Shown here one piece after another: positions 28,180 to 36,827 of a DNA stretch of 64,000 bases. Where the stretch lies: contig NZ_CP095187.1 of assembly GCF_022965755.1 (NCBI RefSeq), positions 1,178,001-1,242,000 on the forward strand, given 5' to 3'. The position numbers were made by a program, and so were the translations under genes. Source of the stretch: Pseudoxanthomonas sp. F37 (GTDB taxonomy: Bacteria > Pseudomonadota > Gammaproteobacteria > Xanthomonadales > Xanthomonadaceae). How positions within the stretch are numbered: position 1 is the first letter of the stretch; every line of letters starts with the position of its first letter. Below the pieces are notes generated by a model. The model was not told the origin of the DNA and searched no databases. It worked only from the letters and a program-made list of their open reading frames with translations.

Positions 28180-28213
28180 CAGCGCCCCGCGATGTCGTCG
28201 CGGGGCGCTGCCG
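28180..28213 (+). terminator. Strong GC-rich hairpin after the GH3 gene
   Basis: GCAGCGCCCCGCGA and TCGCGGGGCGCTGC form a 14-bp perfect stem with a 6-base loop. It has no T-run, so it may attenuate or stabilise rather than terminate. Confidence 0.5.
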
Positions 28214-28292
28214 CAGTGCAAGTTGCAATCGCGCGGCGGCTACGTAGGCTGGCCGTTCCGTCCGGATACCTTACCAGCAGGCATACCAATAC

Positions 28293-29747
28293 ATGACCAC
28301 CCAAACCACCCGATGGTCGCAGTTCGGCGTGCTGATCACCGTGTTCTTCTTCTGGGGTTTCGTTGCCGCCAGCAACGACATCCTGATCCCGGTGTTCAAG
28401 AAAGCCTTCAACCTGACGCAGGCGCAAAGCCAGTACGTGGCCGTCGCGTTCTACGTGGCCTACACCGTCGGTTCGCTGATCTACGTGGCGGTATCCAAGG
28501 TCATCGGCCTGGATCTGCTCAACCGCATCGGCTACAAGAACGGCATCTGCCTGGGCCTGGTGATCTCCGCGCTGGGCACGTTGCTGTTCTATCCCGCAGC
28601 CAACACCGGTTCCTTCAGCCTCATGCTGTCCGGCCTGTTCATCGTCGGCCTCGGCTTCTCGCTGCAGCAGATCGCGGCCAACCCACTGGCGATCGTCATC
28701 GGTGATCCCAAGACCGGCGCACAGCGGCTGACGCTGGCCGGCGGCATCAACAACTTCGGCACCACCATCGGCCCGCTGCTGGTGAGCGTGGCGATCTTCG
28801 GCAGCGTGCTGTCGGGCGGCACCGAAGCCAGCATCGAAAGCGTCAAGACGCCCTACCTGGTGCTGGGCGTGGCCTTCATCCTGGTGGCGATTTTCCTGAA
28901 GTTCTCCTCGGTGCCCAACCACATCGACCTGGAGAAGCTGTCCGAATCCGAAGCGCAGGACAGCAGCAAGCTGATCCACAGGAAGTCGGCGCTGGGCTAT
29001 CCGCAGCTGGTGCTGGGCATGATCGCCATCTTCGTCTACGTCGGCGTGGAAGTGTCCACCATCAGCAACCTGCCGGCCTACCTGGAGTCGTCGGAAGGCC
29101 TGGGCCTGGAGACGTCGCAGATCGCGCCGTTCGTGTCGCTGTACTGGGCCAGCCTGATGATCGGCCGCTGGGGCGGCGCCGCGGGCGCGTTCAACGTCGG
29201 CGCGGGCGCCAAGCGCTGGCTGACGCTGCTCCTGCCGTATGTGGCGTTCGGCGTGTTCCTGGCCGTCAACGCCATCATGAAGCACGAGGTCGCGCAGTTC
29301 TTCAGCTACGCCGCCGTCATCGTGCTGATGATCCTGGCCACGCTGGCGAGCAAGGGCAATCCGGCGCGCATGCTGCTGTACTTCGCCGGCTGCGGCATCG
29401 CCGCGCTGCTGGTCGGCATGTTCACCACCGGCTGGACCAGCGTGGTGGCCTTCATCAGCGTGGGTCTGTTCTGCAGCACCATGTGGCCGTGCATCTTCGC
29501 CCTGGCCATCACCGGGCTGGGGGACAAGACCAACCAGGGCAGCAGCCTGTTGATCATGATGATCATGGGCGGCGGCTTCGTCAGCCTGGCGCAAGGCCTG
29601 CTGGCCGACAAGGTGGGCGTGCATTTCAGCTTCATCGTCGGCGTGGCGTGCTTCGCCTACCTGGCGTTCTACGCCATCGCGGCCACGCGCACGCTGCGCA
29701 ACCAGGGCATCGACCTGGACAAGCTCGCGGCCGGCAGCAGCCACTGA
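28293..29747 (+). CDS. FucP/GluP-type sugar MFS transporter
   Basis: 484 residues with about twelve hydrophobic segments. The N-terminus FGVLITVFFFWGFVAASNDILIPVFKKAF and the segment FSLQQIAANPLAIVIGDP followed by LAGGINNFGTTIGPLL match the L-fucose/glucose/galactose:proton symporter family (FHS). Such permeases carry monosaccharides across the inner membrane with protons. The position at the end of the GH30/TonB/GH3 locus, 124 bp after GH3, makes glucose the likeliest substrate, which is an inference. A terminator follows at 29788-29824. Confidence 0.9.
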   Translation: MTTQTTRWSQFGVLITVFFFWGFVAASNDILIPVFKKAFNLTQAQSQYVAVAFYVAYTVGSLIYVAVSKVIGLDLLNRIGYKNGICLGLVISALGTLLFYPAANTGSFSLMLSGLFIVGLGFSLQQIAANPLAIVIGDPKTGAQRLTLAGGINNFGTTIGPLLVSVAIFGSVLSGGTEASIESVKTPYLVLGVAFILVAIFLKFSSVPNHIDLEKLSESEAQDSSKLIHRKSALGYPQLVLGMIAIFVYVGVEVSTISNLPAYLESSEGLGLETSQIAPFVSLYWASLMIGRWGGAAGAFNVGAGAKRWLTLLLPYVAFGVFLAVNAIMKHEVAQFFSYAAVIVLMILATLASKGNPARMLLYFAGCGIAALLVGMFTTGWTSVVAFISVGLFCSTMWPCIFALAITGLGDKTNQGSSLLIMMIMGGGFVSLAQGLLADKVGVHFSFIVGVACFAYLAFYAIAATRTLRNQGIDLDKLAAGSSH

Positions 29748-29787
29748 GCGCGGCGCACGCCGGCGCGAGGCCGGCGTGCATCTCCAG

Positions 29788-29824
29788 GCCACCGGGCGAC
29801 GCTCCAGCCCGGTGGCTTTTTGTT
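29788..29824 (+). terminator. Rho-independent terminator after the sugar permease
   Basis: GCCACCGGGC (29788-29797) and GCCCGGTGGC (29807-29816) form a 10-bp stem followed by TTTTTGTTT. Confidence 0.9.
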
Positions 29825-29889
29825 TCCCCCTTGCATCCGGCCCGCAATGGCGCACCATCGGCCCCAGCGAGCGGCCGGCGGGGGCGGAC

Positions 29890-30966
29890 ATGGCGGCGGG
29901 AGAAGGACGCGGGGGAAAGCTGCGCCGCCGGGCACTGCGCCTGGCGCTGGCGCTGGGCGTGCTGGGTATTGGCGCATGGGCGGCGTTCCAGCTGAGTCCC
30001 TGGCCCTCGGTGCTGCTGATCCGCTGGGCGTTCGACCGGGGCGCGGCGGAAGCCAGCGAGGCGCTGCGCAAGCACCTGCCCGCGGATGTGACCGAACGCG
30101 CCGGCCTGCGTTACGACGCCGCCGATCCCGGTGCCGTGCTGGACGTCTATTTTCCGCCGAACGTACAGGGCGGCCCCGAACGACTGACCACCGTGGTGTG
30201 GGTACATGGCGGTGGCTTCGTGTCAGGCCGGCGGCAGGACGTGGCCCACTATCTGAAGATCCTGGCCGCGCGCGGTTTCGTGGTGGCCAACGTCGACTAC
30301 AGCATCGCCCCCGGGGCCACCTGGCCCACGCCCACGCGCCAGGTCAATGCCGCACTGTCCTACCTGCAGGCGCACGCCGGTGCTTTGAACATCGATGCCG
30401 ACCGCATCGTGCTGGCGGGCGACTCGGCCGGCGCGCAGATCGCGGCCGAGCTGGCCAATGCCATCACCTCGCCGGACCATGCGCGCCGCATCGGCATCAC
30501 GCCCGCGCTGGCGCCGCGACAGCTGGGGGGCGCGCTGCTGTTCTGCGGGCCTTACGACGCCGGCCTGGTGCAGTGGGACAGCCCCTTCGCCGGTTTCATG
30601 CGGACCGTCCTGTGGTCCTACATGGGACGAAAGGATTTTCTCGATGACCCGCGGCTGGACGCCTTTTCCGTGGCGCGCCATGTCACGCCCGCCTTTCCGC
30701 CTGCCTTCATCAGCGCCGGCAATGCGGACCCGCTGGAACCGCACTCGCATGCGCTGGCCGCGGCGCTGCGGAAGCACGGCGTGCGCGTGGACACATTGTT
30801 CTTTCCCGAGGTCTACGCGCCGCCGCTGCCGCACGAATACCAGTTCAACCTGGACAGCGAAGCCGGGCGGCAGGCGATGGAGCGCAGCGTGGCGTTTCTG
30901 CACGGCCTGCGCGACGAAGGCACGGCGCCGCCACCGACGGGCGGCCGGTCAGACGGCCAGGGCTAG
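29890..30966 (+). CDS. Alpha/beta hydrolase, hormone-sensitive-lipase-like esterase
   Basis: 358 residues from ATG 29890. A hydrophobic N-terminal segment (LRLALALGVLGIGAWAAF, about 14-32) suggests a membrane anchor or signal. The catalytic fold is clear: oxyanion motif HGGGF (VVWVHGGGFVSGR), nucleophile elbow GDSAG, and the aspartate/histidine pair likely in SAGNADPLEP and LPHEYQF. Substrate is unknown; this family hydrolyses short-chain esters. The last 18 bp overlap the convergent gene at 30949. Confidence 0.88.
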   Translation: MAAGEGRGGKLRRRALRLALALGVLGIGAWAAFQLSPWPSVLLIRWAFDRGAAEASEALRKHLPADVTERAGLRYDAADPGAVLDVYFPPNVQGGPERLTTVVWVHGGGFVSGRRQDVAHYLKILAARGFVVANVDYSIAPGATWPTPTRQVNAALSYLQAHAGALNIDADRIVLAGDSAGAQIAAELANAITSPDHARRIGITPALAPRQLGGALLFCGPYDAGLVQWDSPFAGFMRTVLWSYMGRKDFLDDPRLDAFSVARHVTPAFPPAFISAGNADPLEPHSHALAAALRKHGVRVDTLFFPEVYAPPLPHEYQFNLDSEAGRQAMERSVAFLHGLRDEGTAPPPTGGRSDGQG

Positions 30967-31284
30967 TGACGGGGCGTCCGCCTCGCACGCCTGCGCTGCC
31001 GGAGCGACGGCGCGCTGCCGGTCCATGTGCCGGCAGAGCATCCCGGCGCGCTGGCGGGCCCACTGCGTGGCCCAGCCGATCGCGCGCTCCTCGCACCGCA
31101 CGGCCATCTCGAACGGCGCGATGTCGCCGGCTTCCACCAGTACGCGCAGCACCAGCCCTGCATTGAGGGCCCTGACCTGGGCGATGGGGACGTCGTCCAG
31201 ACGCAGTTCGCAGCCCTCGGGGGTGCGGTGCCAGACGAAGCGTTCGGGGAGTGCATGCGGGGCGTTCTTCATCACGATGTCCAT
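30949..31284 (-). CDS. Hypothetical protein
   Basis: 111 residues from ATG 31284, preceded by CGGAG. The sequence (MDIVMKNAPHALPERFVWHRTPEGCELRLDDVPIAQVRAL) contains no motif I recognise; FEMAVRCEERAIGWATQWARQRA suggests a helical second half with a C-terminal alanine-rich tail. The protein is soluble with no signal peptide. It overlaps the convergent esterase gene by 18 bp. The upstream frame continues far beyond 31284, but the ribosome site supports this start. Confidence 0.6.
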   Translation of the reverse strand: MDIVMKNAPHALPERFVWHRTPEGCELRLDDVPIAQVRALNAGLVLRVLVEAGDIAPFEMAVRCEERAIGWATQWARQRAGMLCRHMDRQRAVAPAAQACEADAPSLALAV

Positions 31285-31477
31285 GGCGGGCTCCGGAAAG
31301 CGGCTGCCCAGACCTTGCGGCACCGCGCGTGCAGGCGGCGTCAAGCGATCTGCGATGACGGCCCTGTCCGGCCCGGTATTCAGCCGCAGGTGAACGACGT
31401 GGGAGAGGCGTGACGGATGGGACATGGCGAAGGCCGGTGCCAGGGCAAGACTCGCGCGTCCCTTCCGGAGTAGTGCC

Positions 31478-31987
31478 ATGCCGTTGCGCTCGACCTGCCT
31501 GCTACTGTCGCTTGCCGCGCTGCCTGCCTTCGCGCAGGAAGCCCCCACGCGCGAGCATTTCGCCCGTCCGGGGCATGAAGCGACCTACCACGACTGGCAC
31601 TACACACCGGTGGTGAAGGTGGGCCAGATGGTCATCGTGTCGGGCATTCCCGCCGCGGGGCCCGGTACCTACGAAGAGAAGGTGCGGCGCATGTTCGTGG
31701 CGCTGGGCAAGGACCTGGCGCAGGCGGGGGCGACGTATGCGGACGTGGTGGAGCTGACCACGTTCCACACGGGGCCGACGGATGCGGCCGCATTCCAGGA
31801 AGAGTTCGCGCGCTTTGCGCCCATCCACCACGAGTTCTTCCCCTCGCACTATCCTGCGTGGAGCGCCGTGGGCACGTCCGCCTTGCTGTCGCCGGGCGCG
31901 GTGGTGGAACTGCGTGCGGTGGCGATGATCGGCTCGGGGCGTGCGCCGAAGGCGGATATTCCGAAGCCGGACGCGCCCAAGCCGTGA
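31478..31987 (+). CDS. Exported RidA (YjgF/YER057c/UK114) family protein
   Basis: 169 residues from ATG 31478, with GGAG about 9 bp upstream. A signal peptide (STCLLLSLAALPAFAQ) is present, which is unusual because classic RidA is cytoplasmic. The domain begins WHYTPVVKVGQMVIVSGIPAAGPGTYEEKVRRMFVALGKDLAQAGATYADVVELTTFHTGP and ends in AVGTSALLSPGAVVELRAVAMIG. Family members are imine/enamine deaminases, with an arginine in the last strand region (VELRAVA). The role in the periplasm is unknown. The proline/lysine-rich tail (IPKPDAPKP) is low complexity. Confidence 0.82.
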   Translation: MPLRSTCLLLSLAALPAFAQEAPTREHFARPGHEATYHDWHYTPVVKVGQMVIVSGIPAAGPGTYEEKVRRMFVALGKDLAQAGATYADVVELTTFHTGPTDAAAFQEEFARFAPIHHEFFPSHYPAWSAVGTSALLSPGAVVELRAVAMIGSGRAPKADIPKPDAPKP

Positions 31988-32006
31988 GTGCCCGGTGCCG
32001 GTGGCG

Positions 32007-32327
32007 TCAGGCCACGGGCTGCAGGGCCCTCTGTTCGACATGGTCGATCAGGGGCGAACAGCGCTCGATCAGGGCGACGATCTCGGGCCGGTGCAGCGCA
32101 CCGCGCTGGTCGTCGATGCTGCGCCAGAACTCGGTAACGAAGACGCCATGCGGTTCTCCGGGCACCAGGCTGATGATGTACTCCAGGCAGCCGGGCGTCT
32201 GGCAGGCGACGGTGGCCACTTCGCCCAACACGTCGATGAATGCGTCCCGTGCGCCTTCCTGCACCTTGATGAAGGTGGCCAGGCCGTAGCGGTAGGACAC
32301 GGAAGTCGGGGGAGTATCCGGGTACAT
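32007..32327 (-). CDS. Antibiotic biosynthesis monooxygenase (ABM) domain protein
   Basis: 106 residues, a single ferredoxin-like ABM domain: YRYGLATFIKVQEGARDAFIDVLGEVATVACQTPGCLEYIISLVPGEPHGVFVTEFWRS. Such small proteins include quinol monooxygenases such as YgiN, but many members are uncharacterised. No signal peptide. Convergent with the RidA-like gene, 19 bp apart. Confidence 0.8.
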   Translation of the reverse strand: MYPDTPPTSVSYRYGLATFIKVQEGARDAFIDVLGEVATVACQTPGCLEYIISLVPGEPHGVFVTEFWRSIDDQRGALHRPEIVALIERCSPLIDHVEQRALQPVA

Positions 32328-32528
32328 GGGGCCGAGTCTTGCCGGTGAGGCCCGCGGTGTCGTGGGTCGTAAGTCACGGTCGGGTCAAGGCAGGCTGCAG
32401 GCCGCGGGAGTCAACGGCATTTCGTTTCCCCTGCATGTCTGCCTCCGATGGCCGTGAGGAGTGACGGGGAGATGTCTACTGGACCCGCGGCGATTCAGAA
32501 CATCGGTCGCCGCGGGGCAGGGGCGCTC

Positions 32529-33239
32529 CTAGAAGCGCGTGCCCGGGGGCAGGTAGCGCCACTGGCCCACCGGCACCTTCGCCAGCGCGATCCGGCCGAT
32601 CCGGAGGCGGCGGATCGAGACCACCTCCAGCCCGCCTTCGCGACACCGGTGGTGCAGTTCGCCGGGTCGCACGTCCTTGACGGCGAACCGCAGCCGCACC
32701 TCGTTCTGCCAACTGACCTTGCACGGCGCCAGGCCGCGGCCCTGATAAGCGGCCGCGTGGCCGATGCGGCTCAGCGTGTACGGCCCGCTTTCGCCGCGGA
32801 CTTCCACCAGGAACTCCTGCTCGATCTGCGCATAGTCCTCGGTCAGGCGGCGCCACACGCGCCCGTCCTGGCTGAGCACCATCAGTCCGCTGGCCTCGAT
32901 ATCCAGCGGCACCAGCGCGGTGAGGCGGTGCAGGTGGCGTTTCAACGGGCGCACGCCGCTGTCGTCGCCTGCCATGTGCGTGGCCGGCGTCGCCAGCGCA
33001 GCCGCGTCTTGCCAGGCGACGCCTTCGGGTTTGTGCAGCAGCAGCGTGGCGGGCTCGGCGGCGCCGAGTTCGGCCGCCGGATCGATCTCCACCCGTTCGT
33101 CGGTGATGGGGTGCTGCGGCGCTTCGACCGTTTCGCCATCCACCGTGACCCAGCCACCTTCGGTGTACTGCTCGGCTTCGCTGCGCGAGCAACCGGTCAG
33201 TTCTGCAACGCGCTTGGCAAGGCGGATAGGCTCGGACAT
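32529..33239 (-). CDS. RsuA/RluB/RluF-like pseudouridine synthase with S4 domain (divergent)
   Basis: 236 residues from ATG 33239. The N-terminal S4 RNA-binding domain is RLAKRVAELTGCSRSEAEQYTEGGWVTVDGETV (about 5-40). The catalytic domain has LLLHKPEGVAWQD and TALVPLDIEASGLMVLSQDGRVWRRL. In the family the catalytic aspartate lies in GRLD; here it is VPLD, so the aspartate is kept but the flanking GR is not. The C-terminal part (KVSWQNEVRLRFAVKDVRPGELHHRC, RRLRIGRIAL) matches the family. Probably modifies rRNA, but the target position is unknown. Confidence 0.8.
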   Translation of the reverse strand: MSEPIRLAKRVAELTGCSRSEAEQYTEGGWVTVDGETVEAPQHPITDERVEIDPAAELGAAEPATLLLHKPEGVAWQDAAALATPATHMAGDDSGVRPLKRHLHRLTALVPLDIEASGLMVLSQDGRVWRRLTEDYAQIEQEFLVEVRGESGPYTLSRIGHAAAYQGRGLAPCKVSWQNEVRLRFAVKDVRPGELHHRCREGGLEVVSIRRLRIGRIALAKVPVGQWRYLPPGTRF

Positions 33240-33315
33240 GAGGACCGGAGGGCTCGGGAGGGAGAGAGGGTCGCGCCGCGCTGCGTCGCAAGAGGCGAGG
33301 GTGGCGACGGATACG

Positions 33316-33343
33316 AAAAAGGCCTGCATCGCTGCAGGCCTTC
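33316..33343 (-). terminator. Rho-independent terminator of tRNA-Phe
   Basis: On the minus strand, GGCCTGCA and TGCAGGCC form a perfect stem around a four-base loop, followed by TTTTT. It is directly downstream of tRNA-Phe. Confidence 0.9.
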
Positions 33344-33354
33344 CGGAATCGATA

Positions 33355-33430
33355 TGGTGGCCCGGGGCGGATTCGAACCACCGACACGCGGATTTTCAAT
33401 CCGCTGCTCTACCAACTGAGCTACCAGGCC
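33355..33430 (-). tRNA. tRNA-Phe (GAA)
   Basis: On the minus strand: acceptor GGCCTGG pairs with CCGGGCC (with G-T wobble), D-arm AGCTCAGTTGGTAGAGCA, anticodon loop TTGAAAA (GAA), T-arm GGTTCGAATCC and encoded CCA. Confidence 0.95.
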
Positions 33431-33472
33431 AGGATCTGTCGCAGGTCGGCTGAGCCGGTGCGAAGGTCGCAG

Positions 33473-33501
33473 ATGATACGGATTGGCGCAGGGGATGGCA
33501 A
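33473..33501 (-). promoter_or_regulatory. Sigma70 promoter of tRNA-Phe
   Basis: Minus strand TTGCCA (33501-33496), 17-bp spacer, TATCAT (33478-33473), about 43 bp upstream of the tRNA. Confidence 0.65.
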
Positions 33502-33608
33502 GCCGCACCCGGGCTGAACGTGGCGCCGGCCGCTGCGCGCCGCCTGTCCACCGCCGGCGCATCATCCGCGTTGTCGAAAGCCCCACCGCAACGACAGGAA
33601 TCCGCCCC

Positions 33609-34061
33609 ATGAAACGCCTGATCCCCCTGGCCCTGCTGACCGCCACCCTGCTGGCGGGCTGCGCCACCGGCCCCAAGCTGAGCACCACCGAGAAGCTGGC
33701 CCTCTACCGTGACCACGCCGGCGAACCCGTCAAGGATTTCCGCTACTTCGGCACCCTCAATGGCTGGAGTCCCCTGGGCGATGGCGCCCTGGCCGTCTGG
33801 ACCAAGCCCCGCGAAGCCTATCTGCTGGAACTGAGCGGCCGCTGCCCTGACCTGGAGTACGCCATGGCCATCCACATCACCCAGTTCGGCAACCGCGTGT
33901 CGGCGCGCTTCGACGACGTGCTGCCGCTGGGTGCCGGCACCTCCAGCATCAAGATCCCCTGCCGCATCCAGACCATCCGTCCGCTGGACGTGAAGGCCCT
34001 GCGGGCGAGCGAGAAGGAACTGCGCGAGGCGTCGACCGTGGAGCGCGAAACCGGATCCTGA
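33609..34061 (+). CDS. Small lipoprotein, DUF6491-like
   Basis: 150 residues. MKRLIPLALLTATLLAGCAT is a lipoprotein signal (lipobox LLAGC). The mature protein has DFRYFGTLNGWSPLGDGALAVWTKPREAYLLELSGRCPDLEYAMAI and IPCRIQTIRPLDVKALR, features I associate with the DUF6491 lipoproteins common in Xanthomonadaceae. Two cysteines (RCPDLE and IPCRI) could form a disulfide. Function unknown; periplasmic location is inferred from the signal. Confidence 0.75.
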   Translation: MKRLIPLALLTATLLAGCATGPKLSTTEKLALYRDHAGEPVKDFRYFGTLNGWSPLGDGALAVWTKPREAYLLELSGRCPDLEYAMAIHITQFGNRVSARFDDVLPLGAGTSSIKIPCRIQTIRPLDVKALRASEKELREASTVERETGS

Positions 34062-34076
34062 AACGCCGCAACGCGC

Positions 34077-34346
34077 CTACGGCGTGGGCACGTAGCCCGC
34101 CGGCTTCTCCGCGCCGCCACCGAACAGGAATTTCTCCAGCTCCGCTTCCAGGAAGGCGCGGTGCTTGGGGTCGCGCGGCGACAGCCGGTTCTCGTTGATC
34201 AACATGGTCTGGTGCGCCAGCCAGGCCGCCCAGGCAGGCTTGCCGACGTTGGCGAAGATGCGCTTGCCCAGCTCGCCGGGGTAAGGCACGAAGTCCAGGC
34301 CTTCCGTTTCGCGTTGTTCGTACTGGCAGAAGACGGTGCGGGCCAT
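34077..34346 (-). CDS. yggX: Probable Fe(2+)-trafficking protein YggX
   Basis: 89 residues. It begins [57 protein letters not shown], the YggX signature with a conserved cysteine at position 7. The family protects iron-sulfur clusters against oxidants in enteric bacteria. It is 3 bp downstream of mutY on the same strand, the same pair as in Escherichia coli; MutY itself holds a 4Fe-4S cluster. Confidence 0.95.
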   Translation of the reverse strand: MARTVFCQYEQRETEGLDFVPYPGELGKRIFANVGKPAWAAWLAHQTMLINENRLSPRDPKHRAFLEAELEKFLFGGGAEKPAGYVPTP

Positions 34347-34349
34347 CGG

Positions 34350-35405
34350 TCAATTCCCTAGCAGTTTGCGGATGGGCGCGGGCAGGCCCAGCGTGGCGAG
34401 TTCGCCGCGCGCCACCCAGCGTAGATCGTCATTGTCGCGCACCCGTGCGCGCAGGGCGACCTTGCGCAGCCGCAACGGCTGCAGGTGCAGGCGGTAGTGG
34501 CTGAAGGTGTGCACCAGCACCGGCAGCGCCTCGGCCGCGTCGTAGTCGCCCTCCGCCTCGCGCGCGAACCATGTGCGCAGGTCGGCGTCGGTGTCCGCCT
34601 GCGGCAGTGTCCACAGCGAGGCCCAGATGCCCGTCCCGGGCCTGCGCTGCAGCAGGATGTCGCCGGCCGCGTTTTCCAGCCAGAGCGCGCTCGCTTCGCG
34701 TTCCGGCAACGGCCTGGCGGGTTTGGGCGTGGGCAGCGCCTCGACCAGGCCGTCGCGGCGCGCCACGCAGTCGTCCTGCAGTGGACACACGGCACAGGCT
34801 GGCTTGGCGCGCGTGCACAGGGTGGCGCCGAAATCCATCTGCGCCTGGGTGTAATCGGCCAGACGACCGTCGGGCACGTCGTGCAGGTGCCGTTCCGCCA
34901 GCGCCCACAGTTGTTTCTCCACCGCCGGCAACCCGGGCCAACCCACAACGCCATGAAAGCGGGCCAGCACACGCTTGACGTTGCCGTCGAGGATGGCGAA
35001 GCGGTCGTCCCATGCCTGCGCCAGCACTGCGCCGGCGGTACTGCGGCCAATGCCCGGCAGCGCGTGCAGCGCGTCGAAGTCGCGCGGCAGTGCGCCCTCG
35101 TGGCCGGCCACGCAGGCTTTCGCCGCCGCGTGCAGGTTGCGCGCTCGGGCGTAGTAGCCCAGCCCGGCCCAATGCGCCATCACCTCGTCGGTGGACGCCG
35201 CGGCGAGGTCGGGCAGGGTGGGGAAGCGTTCGATGAAGCGCAGGAAGTACGGAACGACCGTGGCCACCTGCGTCTGCTGCAGCATGATTTCCGACAGCCA
35301 TACGCGATACGGCGTGCGCGGATGCTGCCAGGGCAGGTCGTGGCGGCCGTGGCGGTCGAACCAGGCCAGCAGGCGGGCGGCGAAGGTAAGGCGGTCGGAG
35401 ATCAT
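34350..35405 (-). CDS. mutY: A/G-specific adenine glycosylase
   Basis: 351 residues from ATG 35405; a GTG at 35417 would add four. MutY removes adenine mispaired with 8-oxoguanine. Catalytic glutamate lies in LSEIMLQQTQVATVVPYF. The helix-hairpin-helix ALPGIGRSTAGAVLAQAW is followed by the conserved aspartate region FAILDGNVKRVL. The 4Fe-4S motif is C-x6-C-x2-C-x5-C (CTRAKPACAVCPLQDDC). The C-terminal Nudix-like domain that recognises 8-oxoG follows (REASALWLENAAGDILLQRRPGTGIWASLWTLP). The gene forms an operon with yggX. Confidence 0.96.
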   Translation of the reverse strand: MISDRLTFAARLLAWFDRHGRHDLPWQHPRTPYRVWLSEIMLQQTQVATVVPYFLRFIERFPTLPDLAAASTDEVMAHWAGLGYYARARNLHAAAKACVAGHEGALPRDFDALHALPGIGRSTAGAVLAQAWDDRFAILDGNVKRVLARFHGVVGWPGLPAVEKQLWALAERHLHDVPDGRLADYTQAQMDFGATLCTRAKPACAVCPLQDDCVARRDGLVEALPTPKPARPLPEREASALWLENAAGDILLQRRPGTGIWASLWTLPQADTDADLRTWFAREAEGDYDAAEALPVLVHTFSHYRLHLQPLRLRKVALRARVRDNDDLRWVARGELATLGLPAPIRKLLGN

Positions 35406-35418
35406 CCGGAAATGCACC

Positions 35419-35495
35419 TGTAGGAGCGGCCCATGGCCGCGATGCTCTTGCGCGATCGGAAGGGGAAAGCATCGCGGCCATGGGCCGCTCCTACA
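35419..35495. repeat. REPIN-like repeat, copy 2
   Basis: TGTAGGAGCGGCCCATGGCC at the left, with inverse GGCCATGGGCCGCTCCTACA at the right. It lies in the mutY-ftsY gap. Confidence 0.85.
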
Positions 35496-35510
35496 GAGGA
35501 TGTGGCGAGC

Positions 35511-36704
35511 TCAGCCGCCACCCAGCGCTTCCGGCAACAGCGCATCGACGAATGCTTCCGCATCGAACACGCGCAGGTCTTCCACGCGCTCGCCAATGCC
35601 GGCGTAGCGGATGGGAATGCCGAACTCGCGCGCCAGTGCGAACACCACCCCGCCCTTGGCCGTGCCATCCAGCTTGGTGACCACCAAGCCGGTGACGCCG
35701 ACGGCCGCATGGAACTGGCGCAGCTGGGAGAGCGCGTTCTGGCCGGTGGTGCCGTCGATGACCATCAGCACCTCGTGCGGCGCGGTGTCGTCGATCTTGC
35801 CCAGCACGCGGCGGATCTTGCCCAGTTCGTTCATCAGGCCGGTCTGGGTGTGCAGGCGCCCGGCGGTGTCGGCGATCAGCACGTCGAAGCCGCGCGACCT
35901 GGCCGACTGCAATGCGTCGAAGGCGACCGAGGCGGCATCCGCATCCTGGCCCTGCGCGACCACGGGCACGCCGTTGCGTTCGCCCCAGGTCTGCAGCTGG
36001 GCCACGGCGGCGGCGCGGAAGGTATCGCCTGCGGCCAGCATCAGGCTGTGGCCCTCCTGCTTGAAGCGGCGCGCCAGCTTGCCGATGGTGGTGGTCTTGC
36101 CCACGCCGTTGACGCCCACCGTCAGCACGACGAAGGGTTTGCGGCCGGCATCGATCACCAGCGGCTTGGCCACCGGTGCGATCAGCGCGATCAGGTCGGC
36201 GCGCAAGGCCTTCAGCAACGCCTGCGCATCGGCGAACTCGCGCTCCTTCATCCGCTTGCGCAGGTCCTCGATGATCGCCGTGGTGGCGGGTACGCCCACA
36301 TCGGCGGTCAGCAGCGCGGTCTCGATCTCGTCCAGCAGGTCGTCGTCCAGGCGCGGATTGCGCGTGAACAGGCCGGCCAGTCCCAGCGCGGCGCTGGTGC
36401 GGCGCAGACGGTCGCGCCAGCCGGATTTGCCCGCCGCGGCCGCGGGGACCGCATCGGCGGGCTCCGGGTCTTCGACCGGCAGGGCAGGGGCGACGGGCGC
36501 GGGCGCCGGAACGGCATCCAGGCCGGCCGCCTCCGCCAGCGGTGCCGGTGTGTCCGCCGGTCGAACGGAAGCAGGGTTTGCGTCCGCCGGCAGCGCCTCG
36601 CCCGGCGCGCGCGGGAAGGCGGCGGCGAGTTCATCGGTACTGGGGCGGGTCTTGGCGGCGTCCTGGCCGTCCTGGGGCTTCTTGCGGCGGAAAAAACCGA
36701 TCAT
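35511..36704 (-). CDS. ftsY: Signal recognition particle receptor FtsY
   Basis: 397 residues. FtsY docks SRP-ribosome complexes at the membrane. The N-terminus MIGFFRRKKPQDGQ is basic, then an acidic alanine/proline-rich A region runs to about 90. The N domain (WRDRLRRTSAALGLAGLF) and GTPase domain follow: G1 GVNGVGKTTTIGKLA, G3 DTAGR, G4 TKLDGTAKGG, and the closing AGIGERVEDLRVFDAEAFVDALL. It belongs to the SRP GTPase family. Its position 9 bp from a REPIN-like repeat marks the 3' end. Confidence 0.96.
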   Translation of the reverse strand: MIGFFRRKKPQDGQDAAKTRPSTDELAAAFPRAPGEALPADANPASVRPADTPAPLAEAAGLDAVPAPAPVAPALPVEDPEPADAVPAAAAGKSGWRDRLRRTSAALGLAGLFTRNPRLDDDLLDEIETALLTADVGVPATTAIIEDLRKRMKEREFADAQALLKALRADLIALIAPVAKPLVIDAGRKPFVVLTVGVNGVGKTTTIGKLARRFKQEGHSLMLAAGDTFRAAAVAQLQTWGERNGVPVVAQGQDADAASVAFDALQSARSRGFDVLIADTAGRLHTQTGLMNELGKIRRVLGKIDDTAPHEVLMVIDGTTGQNALSQLRQFHAAVGVTGLVVTKLDGTAKGGVVFALAREFGIPIRYAGIGERVEDLRVFDAEAFVDALLPEALGGG

Positions 36705-36827
36705 TGCAGGGGGAATCTCGAAGAGGGCGACATGCTACCACCGGCCCGTCGGCGGGCCGTGGACGCCGGGCTAAAGTGGGGCCGGCCGTGGCCGATATCG
36801 AGGCTGAAGACCCTGCGGAGTCACCGC

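Noticed and set aside
33100-33239. Alternative upstream start for the pseudouridine synthase
   Set aside because: The longer frame to 33329 passes into the tRNA-Phe terminator region; the S4 domain begins right after ATG 33239.
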